A DNA stretch of 50,228 bases, from NCBI RefSeq assembly GCF_030656115.1, contig NZ_JAUSOO010000164.1, positions 1 through 50,228 on the forward strand, written 5' to 3'. Every line of letters begins with the position of its first letter. Position 1 is the stretch's first letter. Position numbers and translations under genes: made by a program. Source of the stretch: Hydrogenophaga sp. GTDB lineage: Bacteria; Pseudomonadota; Gammaproteobacteria; Burkholderiales; Burkholderiaceae_C. Shown piece by piece: positions 15,927 to 26,598 of this stretch. Under the pieces are notes generated by a model that did not search any database, had not been told where the DNA came from, and saw only the letters and a list, made by a program, of their open reading frames with translations.

Positions 15927-16871
15927 ATGACCCGAAAACTCAAAGCCGCCATCATCGGCAGCGGCAACATCGGCACGGACCTGATGATCAAGATCCTGCG
16001 CCACGGCCAGCACATCGAAATGGGTGCCATGGTCGGCATCGACGCCGCGTCCGACGGCCTGGCCCGCGCCGCCCGCCTGGGCGTGGCCACCACGCACGAC
16101 GGCGTGGCCGGCCTGACCCGCATGCCCGAATTCGCCAACATCGACATCGTGTTCGACGCCACCAGCGCCAGCGCCCATGTCCAGAACGACGCCTTCCTGC
16201 GCAGCCTGAAGCCCGGCATCCGCCTGATCGACCTGACGCCCGCGGCCATCGGCCCGTATTGCATCCCGGTGGTCAACGGCGAGGACCACCTCGACGCGCT
16301 CAATGTAAACATGGTCACCTGCGGCGGCCAGGCCACCATCCCCATGGTCGCCGCCGTCTCGCGCGTGGCCAAGGTGCACTACGGCGAGATCGTCGCCAGC
16401 ATCTCCAGCAAGAGCGCCGGCCCCGGCACCCGCGCCAACATCGACGAGTTCACCGAGACCACGTCCAAGGCCATCGAGGTGGTGGGCGGTGCCGCCAAGG
16501 GCAAGGCCATCATCGTGCTGAACCCGGCCGAGCCGCCGCTGATCATGCGCGACACGGTCTACACGCTGAGCGACTTCGCCGATGAAGCGGCCATTGCCGA
16601 TTCGATTCAGCGCATGGCCGCCGACGTTCAGGCCTATGTGCCGGGCTACCGCCTCAAGCAGAAAGTGCAGTTCGACCGCATCGAAGGCCTGAACATCCCG
16701 GGCGTCGGCAAGCACCTGAACGGCCTGAAGACCTCGGTGTTCCTGGAGGTCGAAGGTGCGGCCCACTACCTGCCGGCCTACGCCGGCAACCTCGACATCA
16801 TGACCAGCGCCGCGCTGCGCACCGCCGAACACATGGCCGCGCGCATGCTGGCCGCCGCCGTGGCCGCCTGA
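15927..16871 (+). CDS. mhpF: Acetaldehyde dehydrogenase (acylating)
   Basis: A 314-residue MhpF/BphJ-type enzyme that converts acetaldehyde, NAD+ and CoA to acetyl-CoA. The NAD-binding motif IIGSGNIGTDLM is at the N-terminus, and the catalytic cysteine is in MVTCGGQATIP. VLNPAEPPLIMRDT is typical of the family. In known systems this enzyme forms a channeling complex with the aldolase, whose gene follows 11 bp downstream. The length is standard. Confidence 0.94.
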   Translation: MTRKLKAAIIGSGNIGTDLMIKILRHGQHIEMGAMVGIDAASDGLARAARLGVATTHDGVAGLTRMPEFANIDIVFDATSASAHVQNDAFLRSLKPGIRLIDLTPAAIGPYCIPVVNGEDHLDALNVNMVTCGGQATIPMVAAVSRVAKVHYGEIVASISSKSAGPGTRANIDEFTETTSKAIEVVGGAAKGKAIIVLNPAEPPLIMRDTVYTLSDFADEAAIADSIQRMAADVQAYVPGYRLKQKVQFDRIEGLNIPGVGKHLNGLKTSVFLEVEGAAHYLPAYAGNLDIMTSAALRTAEHMAARMLAAAVAA

Positions 16872-16882
16872 AGGAACAACAC

Positions 16883-17941
16883 ATGACCAGCAAGAAGATT
16901 TACATCTCCGACGTCACGCTGCGCGACGGCAGCCACGCCATCCGCCACCAGTACAGCGTGGCGCAGGCCATGCAGATTGCCCAGGCACTCGACGACGCCA
17001 AGGTCGACTCCATCGAAGTGGCGCACGGCGACGGCCTGCAGGGCGGCAGCTTCAACTACGGCTTTGGCGCGCACACCGATGTGGAGTGGATCGAGGCCGT
17101 GGCCAGCGTGGTCAAACACGCCAAGATCGCCACGCTGCTGCTGCCGGGCATCGGTACCGTGCACGACCTCAAGGCCGCCTTTGATGCGGGCGCCCGCATC
17201 GTGCGCGTGGCCACGCACTGCACCGAGGCCGACATCTCGCGCCAGCACATCGAATACGCGCGCCATCTCGGCATGGAAGCCGTGGGCTTTTTGATGATGA
17301 GCCACATGCAGACGCCTGAAGGCCTGGCCCAGCAGGCCCAGCTGATGGAGAGCTATGGGGCCACCTGCTGCTATGTGGTGGACTCCGGCGGCGCGCTCAG
17401 CATGAACGATGTGCGCGACCGCTTCCGCGCCTTCAAGGACGTGCTCAAGCCCGAAACACAAACCGGCATGCACGCGCACCACAACCTGAGCCTGGGTGTG
17501 GCCAACAGCATCGTGGCGGTGGAGGAAGGTTGCGACCGCGTGGACGCCAGCCTGGCCGGCATGGGCGCGGGCGCGGGCAACGCGCCGCTGGAGGTGTTCA
17601 TCGCCGCCGCGGCACGCCTGGGCTGGAACCACGGCTGCGACCTGTACCAGCTGATGGACGCGGCCGACGACATCGTGCGCCCGCTGCAGGACCGGCCGGT
17701 GCGCGTGGACCGCGAGACGCTGGCGCTGGGCTATGCCGGCGTCTACAGCAGCTTTCTGCGCCACTCGGAAGTGGCGGCGAAGAAGTACGGCCTGAAGGCG
17801 GTGGACATCCTGGTCGAGCTGGGGCGACGCCGCATGGTCGGCGGGCAGGAAGACATGATCGTGGACGTGGCGCTGGACCTGCTCAAGGCGCAGGAACACG
17901 AGCGCACGCACGCGCAACCGGTGATGAGCGAGGCCGCTTGA
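16883..17941 (+). CDS. mhpE: 4-hydroxy-2-oxovalerate aldolase
   Basis: A 352-residue HMG-CoA lyase-like aldolase (MhpE/BphI) that splits 4-hydroxy-2-oxovalerate into pyruvate and acetaldehyde. The N-terminal SDVTLRDGSHA carries the catalytic arginine and metal-binding aspartate; GMHAHHNLSLGVANS carries the metal-binding histidines; DASLAGMGAGAGNAPLE is the conserved glycine-rich segment. It closes the catabolic operon. Its product acetaldehyde would pass to the preceding dehydrogenase. Confidence 0.94.
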   Translation: MTSKKIYISDVTLRDGSHAIRHQYSVAQAMQIAQALDDAKVDSIEVAHGDGLQGGSFNYGFGAHTDVEWIEAVASVVKHAKIATLLLPGIGTVHDLKAAFDAGARIVRVATHCTEADISRQHIEYARHLGMEAVGFLMMSHMQTPEGLAQQAQLMESYGATCCYVVDSGGALSMNDVRDRFRAFKDVLKPETQTGMHAHHNLSLGVANSIVAVEEGCDRVDASLAGMGAGAGNAPLEVFIAAAARLGWNHGCDLYQLMDAADDIVRPLQDRPVRVDRETLALGYAGVYSSFLRHSEVAAKKYGLKAVDILVELGRRRMVGGQEDMIVDVALDLLKAQEHERTHAQPVMSEAA

Positions 17942-17965
17942 GGCGCCACGCCTGAGAGGCTGAGA

Positions 17966-17984
17966 CGGGCACGATTCACGCCCG
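17966..17984. terminator. Possible bidirectional hairpin between convergent genes
   Basis: CGGGC-N9-GCCCG lies in the 44-bp gap between the aldolase gene and the convergent SDR gene. The stem is short and has no U-tract on either strand, so it is only a weak terminator candidate. Confidence 0.3.
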
Positions 17985-17985
17985 C

Positions 17986-18768
17986 TCAACGCGGCGCCAT
18001 CCGGATCGCCCCGTCCAGCCGCACGCTCTCGCCGTTGAAATAGCCGTTGGTGAGCATGGTTTCGACCACGTGGGCGTATTCGTCGGGCTCGCCCAGGCGC
18101 TTGGGGAACGGCACCGAGGCGGCGAGTGCGGCTTTCACATGGTCGGGCGCGCCTTGCAGCAGCGGGGTGTTGAAGATGCCGGGCAGGATGGTGTTGACGC
18201 GGATGCCTTCGCCCATGAGGTCGCGGGCAATCGGCAGCGTCATGCCGACGATGGCGGCCTTGCTGGCGGCGTAGCTGGCCTGGCCCATCTGGCCGTCTTG
18301 CGCGGCCACGGACGCGGTGTTGACGATGGCGCCGCGCTCGCCGTCCTGGAGCGGCTCCAGCGTGAGCATGCCGGCGGCGGACTTGGCGATGCAGCGGAAG
18401 GTGCCCACCAGGTTGATCTGGATGATGCGGTCGAAATTGGCGGTGGGGTAGTGCTTGATCTCGCCGGTGGTTTTGTCGCGGCTGGCGGTCTTCACCGCAT
18501 TGCCGGTGCCGGCGCAGTTGACCAGGATGCGCTCCTGCCCGTGCGCGGCGCGGGCCTGGGCGAAACCGGCGTCCACCTGCGCTTCGCTGGTCACGTCCAC
18601 TGGGCAAAAAACGCCGCCGAGTTCTCGGGCCAGGGCCTCGCCCTGTTCGGCGTTGAGGTCGAACAAGGCGACCTTGACGCCGTGGGCGGCGAGGCGGCGG
18701 GCGGTGGCGGCGCCCAGGCCGGAGGCGCCTCCGGTGATGACGGCGGCGACGGTGGAATTGAGTTGCAT
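17986..18768 (-). CDS. SDR-family 3-hydroxyacyl-CoA dehydrogenase (HSD10-like)
   Basis: A 260-residue short-chain dehydrogenase. The cofactor motif is ITGGASGLGAATA near the N-terminus with an acidic residue after strand 2 (FDLN), favouring NAD. NCAG is present, and the catalytic Ser/Tyr/Lys appear in NTASVAAQDGQMGQ and SYAASK. The segment LPGIFNTPLLQG and overall layout match type II 3-hydroxyacyl-CoA dehydrogenase (HSD17B10), which oxidises 2-methyl-3-hydroxyacyl-CoA and steroids. It is cotranscribed with the FadB-like gene (24 bp apart), so it probably serves the oxidation of methyl-branched acyl-CoAs. The precise substrate is inference. Confidence 0.82.
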   Translation of the reverse strand: MQLNSTVAAVITGGASGLGAATARRLAAHGVKVALFDLNAEQGEALARELGGVFCPVDVTSEAQVDAGFAQARAAHGQERILVNCAGTGNAVKTASRDKTTGEIKHYPTANFDRIIQINLVGTFRCIAKSAAGMLTLEPLQDGERGAIVNTASVAAQDGQMGQASYAASKAAIVGMTLPIARDLMGEGIRVNTILPGIFNTPLLQGAPDHVKAALAASVPFPKRLGEPDEYAHVVETMLTNGYFNGESVRLDGAIRMAPR

Positions 18769-18792
18769 GGTGGGGGCTCCGGTCGGTGTGGC

Positions 18793-20949
<2,157 letters not shown>

Positions 20950-20991
20950 AGAGAAACTCCCACACTTCGGCACCGCGCCGAATCGGGGTTC

Positions 20992-20997
20992 AGTCTA
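20992..20997 (-). promoter_or_regulatory. Candidate -10 of the fadB-like operon
   Basis: TAGACT on the minus strand, 22 bases after the dyad at 21020-21035. No -35 consensus is found at the right distance, as expected for an activator-dependent promoter. The predicted leader to the GTG start is about 36 bases. Confidence 0.4.
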
Positions 20998-21019
20998 GGC
21001 AGGGCACCGGGCGGGCGCA

Positions 21020-21035
21020 TCGTCCGAAGCGACGA
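21020..21035 (-). promoter_or_regulatory. Shared dyad, copy 1 (before fadB-like operon)
   Basis: TCGTC-CGAAGC-GACGA, 5-bp perfect arms with a 6-bp spacer, whose near edge is 70 bp upstream of the FadB-like start codon. On the minus strand it reads TCGTCGCTTCGGACGATGC. The same element occurs at 22068-22083 and 28956-28971. It probably binds a regulator of the beta-oxidation genes. Confidence 0.6.
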
Positions 21036-21069
21036 AAACCGCCCGGCCCAGGCGCTGCGCGGGGCGGTG

Positions 21070-21960
21070 TCACGGCTTGACGCGGATCAAGCCCTCTTGC
21101 GCCACCGAGGCCACCAGCGCCCCGTCGCGGGTGAACACGCTGCCCCGGCAAAAACCCCGCGCACCCGCCGCCGAGGGCGAATCGGTTTCGTAGAGCAGCC
21201 AGTCGTCGAAACGAAAGGGGCGGTGAAACCACAGGGCGTGGTCCAGGCTCACGCCCTGCACCTGGGGCTGCATGAAGTTCAGCCCGTGCGGACGCATGGC
21301 CACACCGAGCAGGCTGAAGTCGGACGCATAGGCCAGCAGCGCCTGGTGGATGAGCGGGTCGTCGGGCAGGCGCTCGGGCGCGCGCAGCCAGGTTTGCGCA
21401 TACGGCGGCGTGATGGTGGGGTGCAGCAGGTGCTGCGGGTCCACCGGGCGGATGTCCACGGCACGCGCCTGGTCCACCACGGCCAGGGCGGCGGCGGGCA
21501 GGTGCTGGCGCAGCGCGCGCCGGCCCTCGCTCTCGTCGCGCAGGCCTTCGGGCGGCGGCGCCTCGGGCATGGCGCGCTGGTGCGTCACGCCGGGTTCGTG
21601 CCGGTGAAACGAGGCCGAGAGGTGAAAGATCGGCTGGCCGTGCTGCACGGCCACCACCCGGCGCATGGTGAAGCTGGCGCCATCGCGCACGCGGTCCACC
21701 TCGTAGACGATGGGCACCGCCTTGTCGCCGGCGCGCAAAAAGTAGCCGTGCAGCGAATGCACGCTGTGCTCGGGCACGGTGCGCGCGGCGGCCATCAGGG
21801 CCTGCCCCAGCACCTGACCGCCGAACACCGACGGGCTGCCAATGTCCACATGGCCACCGCGAAACAGGTTGTGCTCCAGGCGCTCCAGGCGCAGGTGCGC
21901 CACGAGTACGGCCAGGGCGGCCCGGCGGTCAAGGTGGAGGGCGTCGGGTTCAGGGTTCAT
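21070..21960 (-). CDS. tesB: Acyl-CoA thioesterase II
   Basis: A 296-residue double-hotdog thioesterase of the TesB family, which hydrolyses acyl-CoA to free acid and CoA. Family blocks are FGGQVLGQALMAAARTV, SLHGYFLRAGD, GASFTMRRVVAVQ, the second-domain YASDFSLLG (catalytic aspartate), SLDHALWFHRPFRFDDWLL and VASVAQEGLIR (catalytic glutamine). The ATG gives the normal TesB length; the frame stays open upstream but runs through the promoter region. It is transcribed divergently from the LuxR-type regulator. It may relieve CoA trapping when the pathway backs up. Confidence 0.92.
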   Translation of the reverse strand: MNPEPDALHLDRRAALAVLVAHLRLERLEHNLFRGGHVDIGSPSVFGGQVLGQALMAAARTVPEHSVHSLHGYFLRAGDKAVPIVYEVDRVRDGASFTMRRVVAVQHGQPIFHLSASFHRHEPGVTHQRAMPEAPPPEGLRDESEGRRALRQHLPAAALAVVDQARAVDIRPVDPQHLLHPTITPPYAQTWLRAPERLPDDPLIHQALLAYASDFSLLGVAMRPHGLNFMQPQVQGVSLDHALWFHRPFRFDDWLLYETDSPSAAGARGFCRGSVFTRDGALVASVAQEGLIRVKP

Positions 21961-22039
21961 GGTGTGCAGGTACAAAAACAGGACAGGGACGGCTGACAAG
22001 GGGGCGACAGCTGGGCGGGCGGTGACACAGGGCTGGGGC

Positions 22040-22045
22040 AGTGTA
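22040..22045 (-). promoter_or_regulatory. Candidate -10 of tesB
   Basis: TACACT on the minus strand at the same 22-base distance from the dyad as TAGACT before the fadB-like operon. The predicted leader to the tesB ATG is about 73 bases. Confidence 0.4.
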
Positions 22046-22067
22046 CGGAGCAGAATGCAGCTCCGAA

Positions 22068-22083
22068 TCGTCCGAATGGACGG
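22068..22083. promoter_or_regulatory. Shared dyad, copy 2 (tesB / LuxR-type regulator gap)
   Basis: TCGTC-CGAATG-GACGG in the divergent intergenic region, embedded in a longer imperfect palindrome (22063-22089) bounded by CCGAA and TTCGG. It ends 71 bp before the regulator's ATG. Read on the minus strand it is CCGTCCATTCGGACGATTC, which aligns closely with copy 1. It could serve both genes and allow autoregulation. Confidence 0.6.
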
Positions 22084-22154
22084 GTTCGGGTGGCGCGTTC
22101 GGTGGCACATTGCAGCCTGCGACCGCCACCCCCGCCCGCCCGCCGCAGCCACCC

Positions 22155-24857
22155 ATGTTCCAAGCCGACCCGCCCACGCCGCCCGACCCCACCGCACCGC
22201 CCCGTGCGCGCAGCGCCGTGGCCCTGGAAACCAAGTTCCAGGCACCCGCGCCGGTGGCCTCGCAGGTGCTGCGCGAGCGCCTGTGCGACGCCATTTGCAA
22301 CAGCGCGGGCCAGCTGGTGCTGGTGCGTGCGCCGGCCGGCTTTGGCAAGACCACGGCCATGGTGCAGGCGCGGGAGCGGCTGGAGCGCGAGGGTGTGGCC
22401 ACGGTGTGGCTGACGCTGGACCGCGCCGACAACGACGCCTCGCGTTTTCTGAGCGGCCTTGACGAGGCCGTGACCCGCATGGGACTGGAGAGCCCGGAAC
22501 GCAGCGGTCGCGACGCGGTGCAGTCGCTCGCGCAGGCCGACATCCCGTTTGCGCTGTTTCTCGACGAATTTGAAACGGTGCACGAAGCCGCGGTGCTGGG
22601 CCTGGTGCGCGAAATTGCCGAACACCTGCCGCGCCGGGGCCGGCTGGTGGTGGGTTCGCGCAGCCTGCCGCCGCTGGGGCTGGCGCGGCTGCGCGTGCGC
22701 GGCCAACTGACCGAGATCGACGCCGACCGGCTGCGCTTCACGCTGGCCGACGCCACCACTTTCTTTGACCAGCGCCGCGCGCAGGTGCTCAGCGCCGACC
22801 AGCTGTTTCGCCTGCACCAGAAAACCGAGGGCTGGATCGCCGCGCTGTGGCTGGCTTCGATGGCCTTGAACCGCGATGTGGACGCGGCCGATTTTGTGGA
22901 ACGGTTCTCGGGCTCGAACCGCGCCGTGGCCGACTACCTGGCCGAGGAGGTGCTGGCGCGCCAGCCGCCGCCCGTTCGCCAGTTTTTGCTGCGCACCAGC
23001 CTGCTGCGCCAGCTCGACGCCTCGGTCTGCGCCGCGCTCAACCCGCGCCTGGACTGCGCCACGCTGCTCGAACAGCTGGACGCCGAGCACCTGTTTCTGA
23101 CGCCGGTGGCGGGCGAGCAGCGCACTTGGCGCTACCACAGCCTGTTTGCCGACTACCTGCGCGCGCAGCTCGAACGCGAGCGCCCCGACGAGGTGGCGCG
23201 GCTGCACCTGGCGGCCTCGGGCTGGTACGAGTCGCAAGGCCGGCCGGTGCCAGCGATCGACCACGCCATTGAAGGCGGCGACTTCCCACACGCCATGGGG
23301 CTGCTGGAAACCCACGCCGAGGCCTTTCTGGAGCAGGGGCGCATGCGCCTGCTGTGGCGCTGGTTCACCACGCTGGCAGCGGCCCCGCTGCGCGAGCACC
23401 CCCGGCTGCAGATGAGCGCCGTGTGGGCCGCGTGCTTCACCCGCGGCCCCTGGGAAGCCATGGACATGCTGGAGCGCAGCGGCGCGAACACCAGCGACGA
23501 CGCCTACCTGCGCGCCCACGCCGCCAGCTTGCGCCCGCTGCTGCTGGCCATGCAGGACCAGAACGAGGAGGCGCTGGCGGTGGGCCGCGTGTCGCTGCAG
23601 CGCCTGCCCAGCGGCAACCATTTCGCCGACAGCACCTTGCTCAACGCCATGGCGCACATCACCTCGGTGGCCGGCGAACCGCGCGAGGCCCAGCACCTGC
23701 TGGACGCGGCGCGGCGCGAGCACAGCGGCGACAGCACCTTCAACCGCATGTACACCGAGTCCACCGAGGGTCTGCTGGACCTGCAGCAAGGGCGCCTGCG
23801 CCAGGCCACGGCGCGCTTTCGGCTGGCGGTGGACGCGACCCACGCGGTCAACTACCACCACACGCACGGCAACGCCTGGGCCGGCGTGCTCTACACCAGC
23901 GTGGTCTACGAGGCCAACCAGATCGCACAGGCCGACCACCTGCTCAACGTCTACCTGCCGCTGGCGCGCGACGTGGGCCTGCCCGACCACATGATCCTGA
24001 GCCACGCCATGCGCGCGCGCATCGCGTTCATCAACGGCGATGTGGACGCCGCCTCGCTGGCGCTGGCCGAGCTGGAGTACCTGGGCCACCAGCGCAAGCT
24101 GCCGCGCGTGGTGGCGGCGGCCAAGCTGGAGCGCGCGCGGCTGTTGCTGCTGCAAGGCCACAGCGCAGCGGCGCACGACGAACTGGTGCGCGCCAACGAC
24201 CCCACGCTGTGGGCGCGCGAACAGCAACTGCGCATGCTGGCGCACGACATCGAGTACATGGCGCTGGCCCGGTTTCGCTGGGACATCGCGTTTGGCGATG
24301 CCGCCGCCTGCCTGCCCACCCTGGAGGCGCACATCCAGACCACCGCCAGCGCGGCGCGCCAGCGCCGCCTGCTCACGCTGCGCCTGTTGCGCGCACTGGC
24401 CTTGCAGCGCACCGGGGACACGCCCGCGGCCGTGGTGCAGGTGGGCAGCGCGCTGCAATTTGCCAGCCAGGAGGGCTTCATGCGGCTGGTGCTCGACGAA
24501 GGACCGGCCCTGGGCGCGCTGGTGCAGCGCTACCAGGCCCTGCACGACAGCGGCCAGGTGCGCGACCCGCTCATGAGCGACTACCTGCAGCGGCTGCTGC
24601 AGGCTTTTGGCCCCCTGCCCTCAGAAGCCGAAGCCGTGGGCGACCTGCCCGGCGGCGCGCTGGAGCCGCTCACACGCAAGGAAATGCGCGTGCTGCAATT
24701 GCTGGTGGAGGGCTATTCCAACAGCGCGATGGCCGAAAAGCTCTACGTCTCAGACAGCACGGTGCGCACCCACCTGCGCAACATCAACATGAAGCTGGGC
24801 GCGCACAGCCGCACCCAGGCGGTGGCGATTGCGCGCCGCCTGGGCCTGGTGGCCTGA
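22155..24857 (+). CDS. MalT/LAL-type LuxR-family ATP-dependent regulator
   Basis: A 900-residue signal-transduction ATPase with a C-terminal LuxR DNA-binding domain. The N-terminal NTPase has Walker A APAGFGKTT (residues 60-68) and Walker B FALFLDEFE. LHQKTEGWIAALWLASMAL and the long helical middle resemble the MalT/AlkS winged-helix and TPR-like sensor region. The C-terminal helix-turn-helix reads LTRKEMRVLQLLVEGYSN and VSDSTVRTHLRNINMKLGA. The ATG was chosen because the distance from the upstream dyad (72 bp) equals that in two other genes; a GTG 114 bp upstream is in frame. It is probably an activator of the surrounding beta-oxidation genes. Its stop codon abuts the convergent SDR stop with no gap. 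Confidence 0.87.
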   Translation: MFQADPPTPPDPTAPPRARSAVALETKFQAPAPVASQVLRERLCDAICNSAGQLVLVRAPAGFGKTTAMVQARERLEREGVATVWLTLDRADNDASRFLSGLDEAVTRMGLESPERSGRDAVQSLAQADIPFALFLDEFETVHEAAVLGLVREIAEHLPRRGRLVVGSRSLPPLGLARLRVRGQLTEIDADRLRFTLADATTFFDQRRAQVLSADQLFRLHQKTEGWIAALWLASMALNRDVDAADFVERFSGSNRAVADYLAEEVLARQPPPVRQFLLRTSLLRQLDASVCAALNPRLDCATLLEQLDAEHLFLTPVAGEQRTWRYHSLFADYLRAQLERERPDEVARLHLAASGWYESQGRPVPAIDHAIEGGDFPHAMGLLETHAEAFLEQGRMRLLWRWFTTLAAAPLREHPRLQMSAVWAACFTRGPWEAMDMLERSGANTSDDAYLRAHAASLRPLLLAMQDQNEEALAVGRVSLQRLPSGNHFADSTLLNAMAHITSVAGEPREAQHLLDAARREHSGDSTFNRMYTESTEGLLDLQQGRLRQATARFRLAVDATHAVNYHHTHGNAWAGVLYTSVVYEANQIAQADHLLNVYLPLARDVGLPDHMILSHAMRARIAFINGDVDAASLALAELEYLGHQRKLPRVVAAAKLERARLLLLQGHSAAAHDELVRANDPTLWAREQQLRMLAHDIEYMALARFRWDIAFGDAAACLPTLEAHIQTTASAARQRRLLTLRLLRALALQRTGDTPAAVVQVGSALQFASQEGFMRLVLDEGPALGALVQRYQALHDSGQVRDPLMSDYLQRLLQAFGPLPSEAEAVGDLPGGALEPLTRKEMRVLQLLVEGYSNSAMAEKLYVSDSTVRTHLRNINMKLGAHSRTQAVAIARRLGLVA

Positions 24858-25757
24858 TCACGCACCGCGTTGCTGCTTGTCGGCCGCGTTGGTGCGTTGG
24901 ATGTGGGCGCGTGCGGCCTGCCAGTCGGCGTCGGTCATGCGGGCCAGGTTGGCGAAGTTGCCACCGGTGGCCTGGAACTGGGCGCCATCGATGGCTATCG
25001 TCTGGCCGGTGAGGTATTCGGAGCCCGGCCCCATGAGAAACACCGCCAGGTTGGCCAGCTCGGGCATCCGGCCGTTGCGGCCCATGGGATTGCCCTCCAC
25101 CTTGTGTTCGCCGCCTTGCGGGTTGAGCCGCGCGCTCATGCCCTCGGTGGGAAACAGGCCGGGTGCGATGGCGTTGAAGCGGATGCCGCGCCCGCCCCAC
25201 TCCACCGCGAGCGACTGCGTCATGGCGTGCAAGCCCGCTTTGGACATGGCCGAGGGCACGGTGTAGGGCGAGCCGTTCCAGACCCAGGTGGTGAGGATGG
25301 ACACCACCGAGGCCTTGCGCCCCTCGGCCAGCCAGCGCTTGCCGCACTCCAGCGTGGTGTAGAAGCTGCCGCGGAACACGGTGTTGGCGATGGCGTCGAA
25401 GGCGCGCGGCGACAGGTCTTCGGTGCGGCTCACGAAGTTGCCCGCGGCGTTGTTGATGAGCCCGGTGAGCGCGCCGCCGTCGGCCCAGATGGCGTCGAGC
25501 ATGGCCGTGATGGACGCGTCGTTGCGGATGTCGCACACCAGCGGCACCACCCGGCCACCGTGCTGTGCGTGCGCGGTCATCAGCTCCTCGGCGGTCTGCT
25601 CCACCACCGGACCGCGGCGCCCGCAGATGTAGACCGTGGCGCCGAGCATGAGCAGGGCTTCGCTCATGACGCGGCCCAGGCCGGTGCCACCCCCGGTGAC
25701 GAGGATGCGGCCGCCGCGCAGCAGGCCGGGTTTGTAGATCAGGTCGTCGAGCGTCAT
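24858..25757 (-). CDS. SDR oxidoreductase, 2,4-dienoyl-CoA reductase-like
   Basis: A 299-residue short-chain dehydrogenase. The cofactor motif is VTGGGTGLGR (about residues 20-29), followed by YICGRRG with basic residues that favour NADPH, and LINNAAGNFVSRTEDLS. The catalytic region, ILTTWVWNG then YTVPSAMSKAGLHAM, lacks a classical YxxxK but has S-A-x-S-K, as in mitochondrial and peroxisomal 2,4-dienoyl-CoA reductases. The family suggests reduction of dienoyl-CoA intermediates in unsaturated-chain oxidation. It is the last gene of the racemase-led operon, 23 bp after the crotonase gene. Confidence 0.82.
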   Translation of the reverse strand: MTLDDLIYKPGLLRGGRILVTGGGTGLGRVMSEALLMLGATVYICGRRGPVVEQTAEELMTAHAQHGGRVVPLVCDIRNDASITAMLDAIWADGGALTGLINNAAGNFVSRTEDLSPRAFDAIANTVFRGSFYTTLECGKRWLAEGRKASVVSILTTWVWNGSPYTVPSAMSKAGLHAMTQSLAVEWGGRGIRFNAIAPGLFPTEGMSARLNPQGGEHKVEGNPMGRNGRMPELANLAVFLMGPGSEYLTGQTIAIDGAQFQATGGNFANLARMTDADWQAARAHIQRTNAADKQQRGA

Positions 25758-25780
25758 GGGGTGTCTCCTTCGTGTGGTGG

Positions 25781-26578
25781 TCAGGTGTTGCGGTACTGGG
25801 GTGTGCGCTTCTCCAGAAAGGCGGCCAGGCCTTCGCGGAAGTCGCCGCTCTGGCTGCACAGCACCTGCTGGCGGTCTTCCAGGGCGATCACGGCGTCCAG
25901 GCTGCCGGCGTCGATGGCGTGGCCCAGGCCTTCCTTGGTCAGGCGCAGGCCCAGCGGCGTGTTGCGCAGCATGTCGTCGGCCAGCGACTGCGCTTCCCGT
26001 TGCAGATCGGCCAGCGGTGCGACCTGGCTGAACAGGCCCAGGGCGAGCGCACGCTGCGCGTTCATGAAGCGCCCAGTGAGCAGGTATTCGGCCGCCACCG
26101 AGCTGCCCACCATGCGCGGCAGAAAGTAGCTCACGCCCATGTCGCAACCGGTCAGACCGATGCGGATGAAGCTGGCGTTCAGGCGCGCGTCGGGCGTGGC
26201 CAGGCGCACGTCGCAGGCCAGCGCCAGCGCAAAACCGCCGCCGCTGGCCGCGCCCTGGATGACACCGATGACCGGCTGCGGGCAGCGCCGCATGGCGATC
26301 ATGATGTCGCGGATGCTGTGCTGCACGGCCATCATGGCTTCAGTGCCGATGTCTTCGCCGGGTTCCTGCTCCTTCAGGTCGAGCCCGGCGCAGAACTGCG
26401 CACCCGCGGCCTGCAGAATCACCACGCGCACGGCCAGCCGGCGCTGCAGACCCTGGAAATAGGTTCGCAGCGCGGTGGCCAGCGCGGGGTTGAGGGCGTT
26501 GAGCCGGTGCGGGCGGTTGAGCGTGACGCGCGCGATGCCGCCGGCTTCCTCAATCTGCAAGATGTTGTCTTCTGACAT
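25781..26578 (-). CDS. Enoyl-CoA hydratase/isomerase family protein
   Basis: A 265-residue crotonase-fold protein. VTLNRPHRLNALN, AQFCAGLDLKE (oxyanion hole) and GVIQGAASGGGFALALACD are typical. The second catalytic region reads IRIGLTGCDMGVSYFLPR, so the glutamates of classical hydratases are not evident, while an aspartate occupies the position used by some isomerases. It could be a hydratase or a double-bond isomerase. It lies 20 bp downstream of the dehydrogenase gene in the same operon. Confidence 0.8.
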   Translation of the reverse strand: MSEDNILQIEEAGGIARVTLNRPHRLNALNPALATALRTYFQGLQRRLAVRVVILQAAGAQFCAGLDLKEQEPGEDIGTEAMMAVQHSIRDIMIAMRRCPQPVIGVIQGAASGGGFALALACDVRLATPDARLNASFIRIGLTGCDMGVSYFLPRMVGSSVAAEYLLTGRFMNAQRALALGLFSQVAPLADLQREAQSLADDMLRNTPLGLRLTKEGLGHAIDAGSLDAVIALEDRQQVLCSQSGDFREGLAAFLEKRTPQYRNT

Positions 26579-26598
26579 GGTGTCTCCGTGGGCTGAAC

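Noticed and set aside
9219..17941. Steroid ring-degradation (Hsa/Tes) cluster
   Set aside because: The hydroxylase is a single-component FAD enzyme of the MhpA type, not the two-component HsaAB type, and no steroid-specific genes are present; it remains possible only for the sulfatase-linked substrate.
21957..24545. An 862-codon minus-strand frame opposite the LuxR-type regulator
   Set aside because: The plus-strand protein has Walker and helix-turn-helix motifs; the antisense product has none.
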